Assembly: GCA_023389055.1 (NCBI GenBank)
Contig: JAEWFA010000017.1
Span: forward strand, 1-64,000
DNA from: Pseudomonadota bacterium
GTDB taxonomy: Bacteria; Pseudomonadota; Gammaproteobacteria; Burkholderiales; Burkholderiaceae_E
DNA: 64,000 nucleotides
Direction of reading: 5' to 3'
Shown here: piece by piece, positions 34,676 to 44,396 of the stretch
How the letters are laid out: each line of letters opens with the position of its first letter
Position numbering within the stretch: the first letter of the stretch is position 1
The notes under the pieces: generated by a model
Seen by the model: the letters and a program-made list of their open reading frames with translations, nothing else
What the model was told of the DNA's origin: nothing
Databases searched by the model: none
Translations under genes and position numbers: made by a program

Positions 34676-37600
34676 TCACACCGCCTCGTCCCGCCCGCCT
34701 CCCTGCACCGCCGCCTCCACCAACACCACTTCCCACCGATCCACTCGCACCGACGGGAGGTACTCGGGCGGCGTCTGCTCGCGCGCACGCACCATCACGC
34801 CGGTGACCTTCGCCGCGTAGGCACCGTCTCGCAGCGTGGCGTTCTTCGACAGACGCCCGATGGTCGCGCCGCCGGGCGTCTTCAGCACTCCGTCCGAAAG
34901 GCAAACCGGATCACCCGTCTGCACCGCGGAAAGATCACGATGCACGCGGTTCATCGCCGGACTGCGCCCCGCATAACCGAGATCGACGTCGGCCGGCCCG
35001 AGCGAGACATAGCGCGTCTGCAGCGCCTCCCGATGCGCAGGCGCCTCGGGCCGCAGCGCGGCTACGCCGTCGCAATCGTGCAGGTCGTCCAGCAGTCCCT
35101 GCGGTCCGTGCCTGCTGCGAAACACCGTCAACGTCTCTTTCGCGCGCGTCATCGCCACGTACAGCAGCCGCCGCTCGTCGTCACCACTGCCCCAATCGCC
35201 GCAGTCCATCACGATCACGTGGCGGAACTCGAGGCCCTTGGCGCGGTGCGCGGTCATCAGGCGCAGCGCGTCGACCGCGCCGTCGCGGCGGGCGGCGCCG
35301 GCGCTCTCGTAGAACCAATCGGCGATCTCGCGCAGCGGCAGGCGCGCCTTCGGATACGCGAGCATCAGGTCGAGTCCTGCCGCGCAGAGGTCCTGCCACG
35401 CGGAATTCGTCGGTTGCGCGCGCAGCCGCCTGCGCAGCCAGCGCACGAGCGCCGTCACCGGCAGCAGCGGGCGCCGACGGCCGAGTACGACGTCGAGCAC
35501 GCAACGCCCTTCGCGCGTCTGCATCACCGAGATCTCGGCCGACGCGTCTCGCGCCATCGAACAACGGATGCCTTCGATCTCGCACAGCGCGCGCAGCGGT
35601 TCGAGCGACGCATGCGTGCGGGCGAGCACGGCGATGTCGCCGAGCGCTGCGCCGGGATCGAGCCGACGGATGCGGCCGATCTCCGCAGCCGCGAGTTGCG
35701 CCTGGCGGTTCGCGTCGGGCGGCGCGTCGATCAACCGCGCGCGCCCGTCGTGCTCGGCATCGAGCGTGCTCCACCGGCCCCCCGGCGGCTCGTTGGCGCG
35801 CCGCGCATCGATGCGGATCGGGTGATCCACCTTCATCCGCTCGCGCGCCGGCTGGATCACGTGGTTGGCCGCCGCGACGATGTGCTGCGACGAGCGGTAG
35901 TTCTCGACGAGCCACGCGATCTCGGCGTCGTAGTCCTCGCGGAACCGCCGGATGAACTCGACGCTTGCGCCGTTGAACGCGTAGATGTTCTGGTCGTCGT
36001 CGCCCACCGCCATGATGCTCAGTCGACCGTCCGCGTCGGGCAGGCGTCGCCCGGCCAGCGCGCTCACCAGCTCGTACTGCCTGGCGTCGATGTCCTGGTA
36101 TTCGTCGACGAAGATGTACTCGTAGCCGGCGAGCAGCCGGTCGCGCGCCTCGTCGGCGTCGCCCAGTGCGTCGGTGCGGCCTTCGAGCAGGTCGACCGCG
36201 TCGCGCAGCAACCGATCGAAGTCGATCTTCGCTCCGCGCAGTTCGGCCGCCGCCAGGCTCGTTCCGGTCAGGCGCAGCGCCAGCGCATGATGCGTCATCA
36301 CCGTCACGCCCCAGGCGTCGTCGCCGACCAGCGAGAAAAGCCTGCGACGCAACTCGGCGGCGGCGCTGCGGTTGAAGGCGAGCGCGATGATGCGCGCCGG
36401 TGCCACCCGCCGCACGCGCAACAGCCACGCGATGCGGTGCACGAGCACGCGCGTCTTGCCCGCGCCGGGTCCGGCGAGCACGAGGTGGTTGCCGCGGTCC
36501 GGTTTCATGACCAGCCGCTGCTGCGCCGGGTTGCGCAGCCGGTCGACGATGCGGCGGTACGACTCGGCGGTGGTCGCCAGCTCGAGCAGTTCGGTGCGTC
36601 CGGCGAACCACTCCTTCACGAAGCGACGACGCGGCCACGTGAAGTACGCGGCCGTCAGCGCCAGCGCTGCGGCTGCCTTCTGCGCGCCGAGCTTCGCGTA
36701 CTCGTGCATCACGTGCGTCTGGAAGGTGCGCTCTCGATAGTGTTCGGCGAGCGGCGCGAAATCCTCTTTGCGAAAGCGCCGCTTCGCCTCGGCCGCGTCC
36801 AGTTCGATCGTCATCGCGGCGCGAAACACCGCCCGGCCCTTGTCGAGCTGGATGACGTCGTTCTCGTGCAGCCACAACAGCGCGTGCTCGAGCGCAACGG
36901 CCGGATCGCGCAGGCTCGCGCGCAGCGCGAGGTCGGCGTCGATCGCGTCGAGCAACTCCCTGGCCTTGCACTCGACGAGCACGTTGGCCTGGCGCGTGTC
37001 GGTCGGCAACCTCGCGAGGAGCGCGGCGAGCACGACGCGCGCCGTGGCCTGGCGCTTTTCGCAGATCTCGCGGATCTCGCGCCAGCGTCGGTGCAACTCG
37101 ACGCGCAGGCTGTCGGCGCCGATGCGGCGTGCCTGCATCGACGCGCGCCGGTTGCCGTCCGAGCCGAACGATTCGGCTAGCGACCGGAGGCACTTGTGCA
37201 GCCGCTGCGGATGGACCTGCGGGTCTCCGACGTCGAGCGCGAGGCGCCGCCGCAGTTCCGAGCACATCGCTCGCACGCCGAGCAATTGCGGCGCGTCGTC
37301 GACGACGGCATCGGGAGCGAGCTCGGCCATCAGCTCGAGCAGCGCGCGCTCGAAACGCACGAGCCGGTCGAGCGCATGATCGGACGCTCCGGTCACGCCT
37401 TTGCTAACCAACGCGGTGAGTCCGAGGTCGTTGGCCAGGATGCCGAGCTGCTCGAGGCCGCACAGGATGCGAAAACAGTCCTTGTGGTCGATCCCCGCGG
37501 CGACCTGCAGGTCGTCGGTGCTCAGGCCTGCCGGCGTCTCGCAGCGATAGAGCGCCGTGGCCACGGCTTCATAGCGCACGCGATCTTCGTTCTTCAGCCC

Positions 37601-39898
37601 GGCGGCGCGGATGCGCACGAGCGCCTCGCCCAGCTTCGGCATTCGCAGGCTCGTCGGAAAGACGCGGCTGCGGTTCTCGTTGCGCTTCAGGAAACCGCTG
37701 CGCTCGAGCCAGGCGACGGCGGTCTGCACCTTCGTCGCGGCGTCGCGCTCGGTGACGTCGATCTCGGTGCCTTCGGCGTCGAGCAGCAGTTCCTTCGCCG
37801 AGACGACGATTTCGTCGCTGCGAAAGCGCTGCGCGCGCCGGCGGATGCTCTTGAGCAGCGCCGAGAAGTCGCGCGCGTTCAACTGCGAGCGCGCGGCCAG
37901 GCGGAACTGCGCCTCGACGTCCTTTTCGTCGAAGAGCAGCACGCATTTCGCGGGACCGCCGTCGCGGCCGGCGCGGCCCGCCTCCTGCAGGTAGTTCTCG
38001 AGCGAGCCGGGGATGTCGGCGTGCACGACGACGCGAACGTCGGCTTTGTCGACACCCATGCCGAAGGCGTTGGTGGCGACGATGACGTCGAGCTCGCCGG
38101 CGATGAAGGCCTGCTGGATCTCCTTCTTCTCGCCGGCCTCCAGGCCGGCGTGGAAGTTACGGCAACGCAGGCCGGAGCGCACGATCTGCTCGGCCCAAAG
38201 AGCGGTGTTGTCTCGCTTCGCGCAGAAGACGATGCCCGCACCGCCGCCGCGCAACTCGCGCGCGAGAATCTCCTGGATGTGCTGGCCCTTCTCGGCCTCG
38301 CGCACCGGCACGACGACGTACTCGAGATTCGCTCGCTCGTGCCCTCCGAGAAAGCACTGCAGTTCCAGACCGAGCTGGTCGCGGAAATGCTCGGTCAGGT
38401 CCTCGATCACGTCGGGCTTCGCCGTGGCCGTGAAGCAGGCCACGGGCGCCTGCTCGCCGGCGAAGTGCTCCCGTATGAACCGCGCGACGTACAGATAGTC
38501 GGTGCGGAAGTCGTGGCCCCACTTCGACAGGCAGTGCGCCTCGTCGAACACCCAGGTGGCGATCTGTCGCAGCCGGATCGCATCGACGAAGCGCCGATTG
38601 CGGAACTGCTCCGGCGAGACGAGAACGATGCCGGCGTCGCCCATCCGGATCTTCTCGAGCGCCGCATTGCGTTCGGGCGAAGTGAGCAGGCCGTTGATCG
38701 TGACGACGCACTGCACGCCGCGCGCGACGAGGTTGTCGACCTGGTCCTTCATCAGCGACTGCAGCGGCGAAACGATCACCGTAAGCTTGCCGCTGCGCCA
38801 GTAGTGCGCCAGCGCCGGAAGCTGGTAGCAGATCGACTTGCCGCCACCGGTGGGCAAAATCGCGAGCAGGCTGCGCCGTTTCAGGCCTGCTTCGACGACG
38901 TCCCGCTGCAACGACCCGCCCGAGGCATTCGCCGGCTTCGCGCGAAACGCGTCGAGCTGGAAATGCTGCATCAGCAACGACTCGGGGTCGTGCTGCTGGC
39001 GGCAGTAGCGGCAGCTTGGCCGGGCGCAGTCGCTTTCGCGCAGCTCGCGGATCAGCGCGGCCACGCCCGGGTGCGTCGCGTACACCCAGGGCGGCAGCAC
39101 CGAATTGCCGCCCGCTACGCGCAACCAGGCGAGCGCATGGGCAATCGACCACCGGAGTTCAGCATCCTCTGCATTGCCTGCGCCGTCGGGGTCGCCGAGG
39201 TTGCCGGCCAGATCCTCGCGAACGAGCCGGTCGAGGCGTACCTCGCAACAAACGCTCGCAAACGCATCGTGCACGACGGATTGAACGTCGGCGAGAGCGG
39301 GGGGCGACGCACCGCGCACTTCCTCGAGAAGCCGTGCGAGCCCGCGCTCGCCGCGCAGCAGGAAGTGCAGCACGCCGAGCCAGCCCGGGTCGACCGAACG
39401 CAGTCGCGCAAGCTCCTGCAACTCGTCGGCGAGCAGCGCGAGCGCCAGGCGCGCGTCTCCTTCCGGGTCGTTGCGACTGTCGGAGACGAGCTTGTAGTTC
39501 TTGACGAGCCGGTGGTACGGATTGCGCGGAAAGGCGAGCGGCGAGAGCTCCAGCGTGTCGACGACCGGCAGATGCGGGAAGTCGAGCCCGGGAAGTTGCT
39601 CGGCGAGCGCCGGGAGGTCGTGGCGGCGCAGGTTATGGCCGACGAGAACGGCGGCATGCGCGGCGAATTCGTTCAGCCGGCGCACGATGGCGGCGCGCCC
39701 GTTCGCCGACGACGGCACGGATGCGTCGAAACCCGCTTCGCGGTCGGAGCGCGCAGCGCCCACGCGAAAGATGCGATCGCCCTCGCCCGGGTGCGTCTCG
39801 ACGTCGATCGACAGGAACGCGACGCCCGCGGGCAGTCCGGAGGGCAGGCCTGCGGCGGCTTGGGGTGCCGGGTCGAGAAGATCCGCGCCGGGGTTCAT
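34676..39898 (-). CDS. Exonuclease-RecQ-UvrD fusion DNA helicase
   Basis: A 1740-residue protein. Residues about 20-200 are a DEDD-type 3'-5' exonuclease-like domain (FLSIDVETHPGEG, VGHNLRRHDLPAL, DTLELSPLAF). A Cys/His knuckle (CARPSCRYCRQQH) precedes a RecQ superfamily-2 helicase with Walker A LPTGGGKSICYQL (about 345) and VFDEAHCLSKWG (about 452). From about 1140 a UvrD/Rep superfamily-1 helicase follows, with Walker A LAGPGAGKTRVL, FVDEYQDID and MTAHRAKGLEF. The start MNPGADLLDP is chosen because upstream codons are Arg-rich and unlike a real N-terminus. It probably unwinds and trims DNA in repair or against foreign DNA. Confidence 0.88.
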   Translation of the reverse strand: MNPGADLLDPAPQAAAGLPSGLPAGVAFLSIDVETHPGEGDRIFRVGAARSDREAGFDASVPSSANGRAAIVRRLNEFAAHAAVLVGHNLRRHDLPALAEQLPGLDFPHLPVVDTLELSPLAFPRNPYHRLVKNYKLVSDSRNDPEGDARLALALLADELQELARLRSVDPGWLGVLHFLLRGERGLARLLEEVRGASPPALADVQSVVHDAFASVCCEVRLDRLVREDLAGNLGDPDGAGNAEDAELRWSIAHALAWLRVAGGNSVLPPWVYATHPGVAALIRELRESDCARPSCRYCRQQHDPESLLMQHFQLDAFRAKPANASGGSLQRDVVEAGLKRRSLLAILPTGGGKSICYQLPALAHYWRSGKLTVIVSPLQSLMKDQVDNLVARGVQCVVTINGLLTSPERNAALEKIRMGDAGIVLVSPEQFRNRRFVDAIRLRQIATWVFDEAHCLSKWGHDFRTDYLYVARFIREHFAGEQAPVACFTATAKPDVIEDLTEHFRDQLGLELQCFLGGHERANLEYVVVPVREAEKGQHIQEILARELRGGGAGIVFCAKRDNTALWAEQIVRSGLRCRNFHAGLEAGEKKEIQQAFIAGELDVIVATNAFGMGVDKADVRVVVHADIPGSLENYLQEAGRAGRDGGPAKCVLLFDEKDVEAQFRLAARSQLNARDFSALLKSIRRRAQRFRSDEIVVSAKELLLDAEGTEIDVTERDAATKVQTAVAWLERSGFLKRNENRSRVFPTSLRMPKLGEALVRIRAAGLKNEDRVRYEAVATALYRCETPAGLSTDDLQVAAGIDHKDCFRILCGLEQLGILANDLGLTALVSKGVTGASDHALDRLVRFERALLELMAELAPDAVVDDAPQLLGVRAMCSELRRRLALDVGDPQVHPQRLHKCLRSLAESFGSDGNRRASMQARRIGADSLRVELHRRWREIREICEKRQATARVVLAALLARLPTDTRQANVLVECKARELLDAIDADLALRASLRDPAVALEHALLWLHENDVIQLDKGRAVFRAAMTIELDAAEAKRRFRKEDFAPLAEHYRERTFQTHVMHEYAKLGAQKAAAALALTAAYFTWPRRRFVKEWFAGRTELLELATTAESYRRIVDRLRNPAQQRLVMKPDRGNHLVLAGPGAGKTRVLVHRIAWLLRVRRVAPARIIALAFNRSAAAELRRRLFSLVGDDAWGVTVMTHHALALRLTGTSLAAAELRGAKIDFDRLLRDAVDLLEGRTDALGDADEARDRLLAGYEYIFVDEYQDIDARQYELVSALAGRRLPDADGRLSIMAVGDDDQNIYAFNGASVEFIRRFREDYDAEIAWLVENYRSSQHIVAAANHVIQPARERMKVDHPIRIDARRANEPPGGRWSTLDAEHDGRARLIDAPPDANRQAQLAAAEIGRIRRLDPGAALGDIAVLARTHASLEPLRALCEIEGIRCSMARDASAEISVMQTREGRCVLDVVLGRRRPLLPVTALVRWLRRRLRAQPTNSAWQDLCAAGLDLMLAYPKARLPLREIADWFYESAGAARRDGAVDALRLMTAHRAKGLEFRHVIVMDCGDWGSGDDERRLLYVAMTRAKETLTVFRSRHGPQGLLDDLHDCDGVAALRPEAPAHREALQTRYVSLGPADVDLGYAGRSPAMNRVHRDLSAVQTGDPVCLSDGVLKTPGGATIGRLSKNATLRDGAYAAKVTGVMVRAREQTPPEYLPSVRVDRWEVVLVEAAVQGGGRDEAV

Positions 39899-40087
39899 CG
39901 GCTGATGGCGTCTGCGGCGAGTTCGATGATGGTAAGCGCTTCCTGCCGCAGCAAGCGGCGAAGCGTCTCCTCGAAGTATCGGCGTTCGAGGCGGAACCGG
40001 CGCAGGTCGCACTGCAGCAGACCGCCCCAGTGGCCCTGACGCCCGGCGAGCGGCCGTCACCGTTGTCTCTCGTGCGCCGGTTCGCCG

Positions 40088-40939
40088 TCAGCGGCGCTGC
40101 TGCGTTGCGCGCGCCCGTGTCGCCAGCACGAGTGCAATCCCGCCGAGAATCGCCGCCGACGCAACCACCAACCGCGGCGTCAACGGTTCGGACAGCGCCA
40201 CGACGCCGCCGAGCGCCGCGATCGGCGGAACCGACAACTGCACCGAAGCCGCGCGCATGGCCGTCAGTCCGCGCAGAGCCGCGTACCAGATCACGTAGCC
40301 GATGCCCGAGGTGATCGCTCCGGAGGTGATCGCCAACGCGACGCCGGCTCCGTCCGCCTCGGCCCGGCCGAGCGTGACCAGCGAAAGCGCCAACGCCGGC
40401 AGCACCGCGCGAGCGAAGTTCGACGCGGTAGCGGCGAGCGGATCGACGACGCCGCGTCCGCGCAGCGAATAGACGCCCCAGCCGATGCCCGCGAGGGCCA
40501 TCGATATCGCGCCGATCGGGTGCGGCGCGGCGAGACCCGGCGACACGAGATAGACGAGACCGACGATCGCCGCCGCGAGCCCCATCCACGCCGCCGGTGC
40601 GAAACGTTCGCCGGCACGCAGCCCGGCACCGATCATCGTCAATTGCACGGCCCCGAACAGGATCAACGCACCGACGCTCGCCGACAGGTTCCGGTAGGCG
40701 AACGAGAAGAAAGCCACGTACGCGAACAGCATCGTCGCCGCCAGCCAATCGGCACGAGGCCGCGGCGCGTCGCTCGCGCGCCAGCGCACGATCAGCATCA
40801 GCACCAGCGCGCCCGACGCGAGCCGCAACAAGCCGAAGCTGGCCGGATCGATCCGGGTTTCGACGAGCGCGATCCGGCATAGCAGCGAGTTCGCCGCGAA
40901 GGCGAGCATCGAGATGCAGGTGAGCAGGATGGTTTGCAA
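40088..40939 (-). CDS. DMT-superfamily transporter (EamA type)
   Basis: A 283-residue membrane protein with ten predicted helices in two EamA repeats (FAANSLLCRIALVETRIDPASFG in the first, YVIWYAALRGLTAMRAASVQLSVPP in the second). The family exports metabolites or amino acids; the substrate is unknown. Between it and the helicase gene upstream lies a 189-base stretch with no gene seen. Confidence 0.88.
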   Translation of the reverse strand: MQTILLTCISMLAFAANSLLCRIALVETRIDPASFGLLRLASGALVLMLIVRWRASDAPRPRADWLAATMLFAYVAFFSFAYRNLSASVGALILFGAVQLTMIGAGLRAGERFAPAAWMGLAAAIVGLVYLVSPGLAAPHPIGAISMALAGIGWGVYSLRGRGVVDPLAATASNFARAVLPALALSLVTLGRAEADGAGVALAITSGAITSGIGYVIWYAALRGLTAMRAASVQLSVPPIAALGGVVALSEPLTPRLVVASAAILGGIALVLATRARATQQRR

Positions 40940-40977
40940 AGCCTTCTAGCCGTATCGAGCGCTGGCTGCTGCTGCAT

Positions 40978-42831
40978 CTACGACGGCGCCTCGCCGTCCT
41001 TCCGTCGCAGCTCCTCCGCCGTCTCCTCGCTCAGCGCCTCCCCAGCGCGCCGCGGCGTGGTCAGCGGCGTGGGCGTCATCCGGTGATCGCGAATGACGAG
41101 ATCCGTGCCGCTGCGCATATCCCCCGCCACCTGCAGTTCGAGCCGCGCGGCGTCGCGCCGACGAATCTCCTGGCACACCTCCACCGCCTCCTCGGCAGTC
41201 GCGCCCAGCTTCTGCAGCGCGGCGACACTGAAGGCCAGCGCCGACTCGAAGGTCTCGCGGATCTGGAAGTCGACATTCGCCTTGATCAGCTCGATCGCGT
41301 GCTGGCGGTCGTACGAGCGCGCGAATACCGGTACCAGCGGCCACTCGTGCTTGACCAGTTCGACGATGCGATCGGTGCTGCGCTTGTCGTCGACGCACAC
41401 CAGGATCGCGCGCGCCTGCCCGGCTCCGCTGGCGTGCAGCACGTCGAGCCGCACCCCGTCGCCGTAGTACACCTTGAAGCCGAAACCGGCCGCCGCGCGG
41501 ATCATGTCCGGGTCGCTGTCGATGATCGCGATGTCGACGCCGCGCGCGAGCAGGGCCTGGCTGGCAATCTGGCCGAAGCGCCCGAAGCCGATCAGCAGCA
41601 CCGAAGCGGCGACGTCGTCGGCGTCCTGCACCGCTTCGACGCCATCGAGATTGCTGCGCCCTTCGGGAAGCAGGCGCAACAGCGGCACGAGAAGCGGCGT
41701 GACGGCGATCGACACGATGACGACGGCGGACAATACCGCCGCGGTTCGCGCGTCGACGAGGCCGGTCGCTGCGGCCGCCGCATACAGGACGAATGCGAAC
41801 TCGCCGCCTTGCGCCATCAGCGTCGCACGCACCAGCGACTCGCGCCGCGCAGCCTGACCCAGGCGCGCCACCGCATAGACGCCGAGGCCCTTCACCGCCA
41901 TGTAGCCGACCACCGTCAACAGGATCGGCGCCCAGGCATCGAGCACCAGGCCGACGTCGAGCGACATGCCCACGCTCATGAAGAACAGGCCGAGCAGGAT
42001 CCCGCGAAAAGGCTCGATGTCCGCTTCGAGCTCGTTGCGATAGCTCGACTCCGACAACATCACGCCCGCGACGAAGGCGCCCATGGCCATCGAAAGACCG
42101 CTCCAGCGCATCGCAAGCGCCGCGCCGAGCACGACCAGCAGCGCCGCCGCCGTCATCACTTCGCGCGCCTTCGCGCGCGCGAGGATCTCGAACATCGGGT
42201 TCAGCAGCCAGCGACCGACGGCGACCAGCCCCGCCAACGCGGCCACGGCGATGCCGACCGTGAGCCAACTCGACGCTGGGCCGCGGCCGCTCGCCGCAGC
42301 GCCGGCATCCGGAGAGAGAACGGCCACGATCGCCAGCAGCGGCACGATCGCCAGGTCCTCGAGCAGCAGGATCGAGACGATGCGTTGACCGGGAGGGGCG
42401 AGCGTCTCGCCGCGCTCGTCGAGCAACTGCATCACCGTCGCCGTGGAGGTCAGCACGAAGCCCATCGCGGCGATGAACGCCACCGCCGCCCGATAGCCCG
42501 CGAGCATTCCGAGGGCGGTGAGCAAGGCGCCGCAGACGACCACCTGCACGAGTCCGGTACCGAAGATCTGCCGGCGCATGTTCCACAGGCGTCGCGGCCG
42601 CATCTCCAGGCCGATGATGAACAGGAACATCACCACGCCCAGCTCGGCAACGCCCAGGATGTGCTCGGGCTCGCGGAATACGCCGAGCACGAAAGGTCCG
42701 ATGACGACGCCGGCGAGGAGATAGGCCAGCACCGACCCGAGCCGCAGGCGCTTGAACAGCGGCACGGCCAGCACGCCGGCGGCGAGCAGGACCACCGTCT
42801 TGAAGAGTTCCGCGCTGGGTTCGGTCGGCAT
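40978..42831 (-). CDS. CPA2-family cation:proton antiporter (KefB/YbaL type)
   Basis: A 617-residue protein. The first 390 residues form a Na+/H+ exchanger domain (LLAGVVIGPFVLGVFREPEH, LFIIGLEMRPRRLWNMRRQI, GMSLDVGLVLDAW). A RCK/TrkA-N nucleotide-binding domain follows (VLLIGFGRFGQIASQALL, then D/E residues), and then a short regulatory tail. Such proteins move K+ or Na+ against protons. The intact GxGxxG motif suggests NAD(H) gating. Confidence 0.9.
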   Translation of the reverse strand: MPTEPSAELFKTVVLLAAGVLAVPLFKRLRLGSVLAYLLAGVVIGPFVLGVFREPEHILGVAELGVVMFLFIIGLEMRPRRLWNMRRQIFGTGLVQVVVCGALLTALGMLAGYRAAVAFIAAMGFVLTSTATVMQLLDERGETLAPPGQRIVSILLLEDLAIVPLLAIVAVLSPDAGAAASGRGPASSWLTVGIAVAALAGLVAVGRWLLNPMFEILARAKAREVMTAAALLVVLGAALAMRWSGLSMAMGAFVAGVMLSESSYRNELEADIEPFRGILLGLFFMSVGMSLDVGLVLDAWAPILLTVVGYMAVKGLGVYAVARLGQAARRESLVRATLMAQGGEFAFVLYAAAAATGLVDARTAAVLSAVVIVSIAVTPLLVPLLRLLPEGRSNLDGVEAVQDADDVAASVLLIGFGRFGQIASQALLARGVDIAIIDSDPDMIRAAAGFGFKVYYGDGVRLDVLHASGAGQARAILVCVDDKRSTDRIVELVKHEWPLVPVFARSYDRQHAIELIKANVDFQIRETFESALAFSVAALQKLGATAEEAVEVCQEIRRRDAARLELQVAGDMRSGTDLVIRDHRMTPTPLTTPRRAGEALSEETAEELRRKDGEAPS

Positions 42832-42885
42832 GGAGCAGTGTAGAGCGCGCTGCTCGTTCTCGCTGGCGTCCCGTCGGGAGCTTTC

Positions 42886-43428
42886 CTACCGCTGGACCAG
42901 GCCCAACTCCTCGAGGCGGACGATGTCGGTGTGCACATTCGAATCGTTGCGTTCCGCAGTCTTGGCGAGCGCATAGACGCTGCATGGCCCGACGCGACGC
43001 AAGGTGTCCAGCAGGTCCAGGCGCGCCGGAGTCAAGTCGGCGAACAGCGATCGCGCGGACTCGAATCCCAGGCGAAAGTCGCCGACAGCGCATTCGCGTG
43101 CAAGCGCCAGCTCCAGGTAGCACGCGTCGTAGACCGTCAGCGAATGGCTTGTCGCAAGTTCGAGCGCACGCTCGGTCGACTCGGCGGCGATCGGTTCGAG
43201 CACCATGGGCAGCGAAGTGAAGGCATCGAAGAGTTCGAGTCGCACCGAACGGCGAAGCCGTCGACGACGCTCGGCCTGGAGCAACGCGCTGGCTACCTCG
43301 ACGAGCAGCAGCGACGGCGCGTGCAGAGGCTCGCGCACGGCGCGCGCAATCAGCAATTCAGCCGCTTCACTGCCTTCGTCCGGCAAGAGCCACGCCAACG
43401 CTACTGACGCGTCGAGAACGATTGCCAT
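42886..43428 (-). CDS. VapC-like PIN domain fused to a partial DNA-binding domain (rearranged)
   Basis: A 180-residue product. Residues 1-115 are a VapC PIN nuclease: D6 in IVLDASVALAW, the Glu in LLVEVASALL and the Asp in TVYDACYLELA. After LALAREC the sequence switches to GDFRLGFESARSLF, then LTPARLDLLDTLRRVG and NDSNVHTDIVRLEELGLV, the start and helix-turn-helix of an HVO_A0114-like regulator. The usual PIN C-terminus is lost, and the regulator ends early after GLVQR. This looks like an in-frame deletion joining a toxin gene to a neighbouring regulator gene. Toxin activity is doubtful, as the last acidic residue of the PIN site may be missing. Confidence 0.7.
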   Translation of the reverse strand: MAIVLDASVALAWLLPDEGSEAAELLIARAVREPLHAPSLLLVEVASALLQAERRRRLRRSVRLELFDAFTSLPMVLEPIAAESTERALELATSHSLTVYDACYLELALARECAVGDFRLGFESARSLFADLTPARLDLLDTLRRVGPCSVYALAKTAERNDSNVHTDIVRLEELGLVQR

Positions 43429-43675
43429 AAGTATCGGGATCGAACGGGATCAGCTGAGCAACCGGCTTTCCGTGACGCGTGATGACGAAACGCTCTCCAC
43501 GCGCCGTTCGCTCGAGCAAACTGGGCAGGTGGGTCTTGGCGTCATAGGCACTGACCGGTTCGGCAGCAATCAGGGTGGGCAGCCGACCGTCGCGGATCTC
43601 GAGGCGTTTCCGCGTCTCGTCGTACGAGAGCTCGCGAAAGCCGGTGAGGCGCTCGAACCAGTCCGTGCGGGTCAT
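43367..43675 (-). CDS. Phd/YefM-type antitoxin with foreign N-terminal extension
   Basis: A 102-residue protein. Residues 40-90 are a prevent-host-death antitoxin (VSAYDAKTHLPSLLERTARG, FVITRHGKPVAQLIPFDPD). Residues 1-38 (DWFERLTGFRELSYDETRKR) match the start of an unrelated bacterial protein rather than the short lead normal for Phd. The gene overlaps the PIN toxin gene by 62 bases, a common toxin-antitoxin layout. GAGG lies 8 bases before the ATG. The foreign lead supports a local deletion that fused two genes. Confidence 0.72.
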   Translation of the reverse strand: MTRTDWFERLTGFRELSYDETRKRLEIRDGRLPTLIAAEPVSAYDAKTHLPSLLERTARGERFVITRHGKPVAQLIPFDPDTYGNRSRRVSSVGVALAGRRQ

Positions 43676-43814
43676 GCGGTTTTCCTCGGAAGACGAATCG
43701 GTCCGCGGGCACGATAGACCTGCGCGGGGCGTTGGCGCGAAGGCAAGCCGACGACCCGGCCGGGCTGCCCGCACCGACGCGAGCGCCTCGTGCCAATCAA
43801 TCCGGGAGAAGTCG

Positions 43815-44387
43815 ATGGTCGCGCAACACGGGAACGTGCGAACGAGCCGAAGTCACCCGATCCGCATCGACGAAGTGCAGGCCGGCGACGCGGGAGGCGT
43901 CATCGGCCTCACGTTCTGCCCGGGCAAGTGCGGCCCGAGCGTCTCGGACTACCGCTGGGAGCGGGATCTCGCGGCAGACCTGGACGCGATCGCGCGCTGG
44001 TCGCCCGTTGCGATCGTCACGCTGCTCGAGAAGAACGAATTCGCGATGCTCGGAGTGGCTCACCTCGGCGAGCAGATCCGCGCTCGCGGCATCGAGTGGC
44101 ATCACCTGCCGATCGTCGATGTCCGGCCGCCCGATCAGCGGTTCGAGGACGCGTGGCGAACGAGCGGGCCGAGGCTCGTCGGACTGCTGCGCGGCGGCGA
44201 CAAGGTGCTGGTGCACTGTCGCGGGGGGCTCGGACGCGCCGGAACGGTCGCGGCGCGCCTGCTGGTCGAGATCGGCGTGCCGGCCGACGAAGCGATCGCG
44301 CGGGTGCGGGCAGCGCGACCCGGCGCGATCGAGACGCACGACCAGATGCGGTACGTGCTGGCGCTCGCGACGCGAGGAACGCCGTAA
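43815..44387 (+). CDS. Dual-specificity protein phosphatase-like protein
   Basis: A 190-residue protein. The phosphatase loop VHCRGGLGRAGT gives the HCx5R signature (C135). The general-acid aspartate is probably in HLPIVDVRPPD. N-terminal GLTFCPGKCGPSVSDYRW adds two Cys close together. It resembles the CDKN3-like phosphatases of bacteria. GGGAGA precedes the ATG. It reads rightward from a 139-base gap shared with the antitoxin gene. The target is unknown. Confidence 0.82.
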   Translation: MVAQHGNVRTSRSHPIRIDEVQAGDAGGVIGLTFCPGKCGPSVSDYRWERDLAADLDAIARWSPVAIVTLLEKNEFAMLGVAHLGEQIRARGIEWHHLPIVDVRPPDQRFEDAWRTSGPRLVGLLRGGDKVLVHCRGGLGRAGTVAARLLVEIGVPADEAIARVRAARPGAIETHDQMRYVLALATRGTP

Positions 44388-44396
44388 CCGTCCCCC

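Noticed and set aside
33788..37180. 1130-codon plus-strand frame over gltL and the helicase gene
   Set aside because: It overlaps gltL and the helicase gene in wrong frames and gives an Arg/His/Ala-rich product.
41083..42843. Long open frame opposite the CPA2 antiporter gene
   Set aside because: Its product is His/Arg/Gln/Asp-rich without any domain; it is a by-product of GC-rich codons. The antiporter on the other strand has complete motifs.
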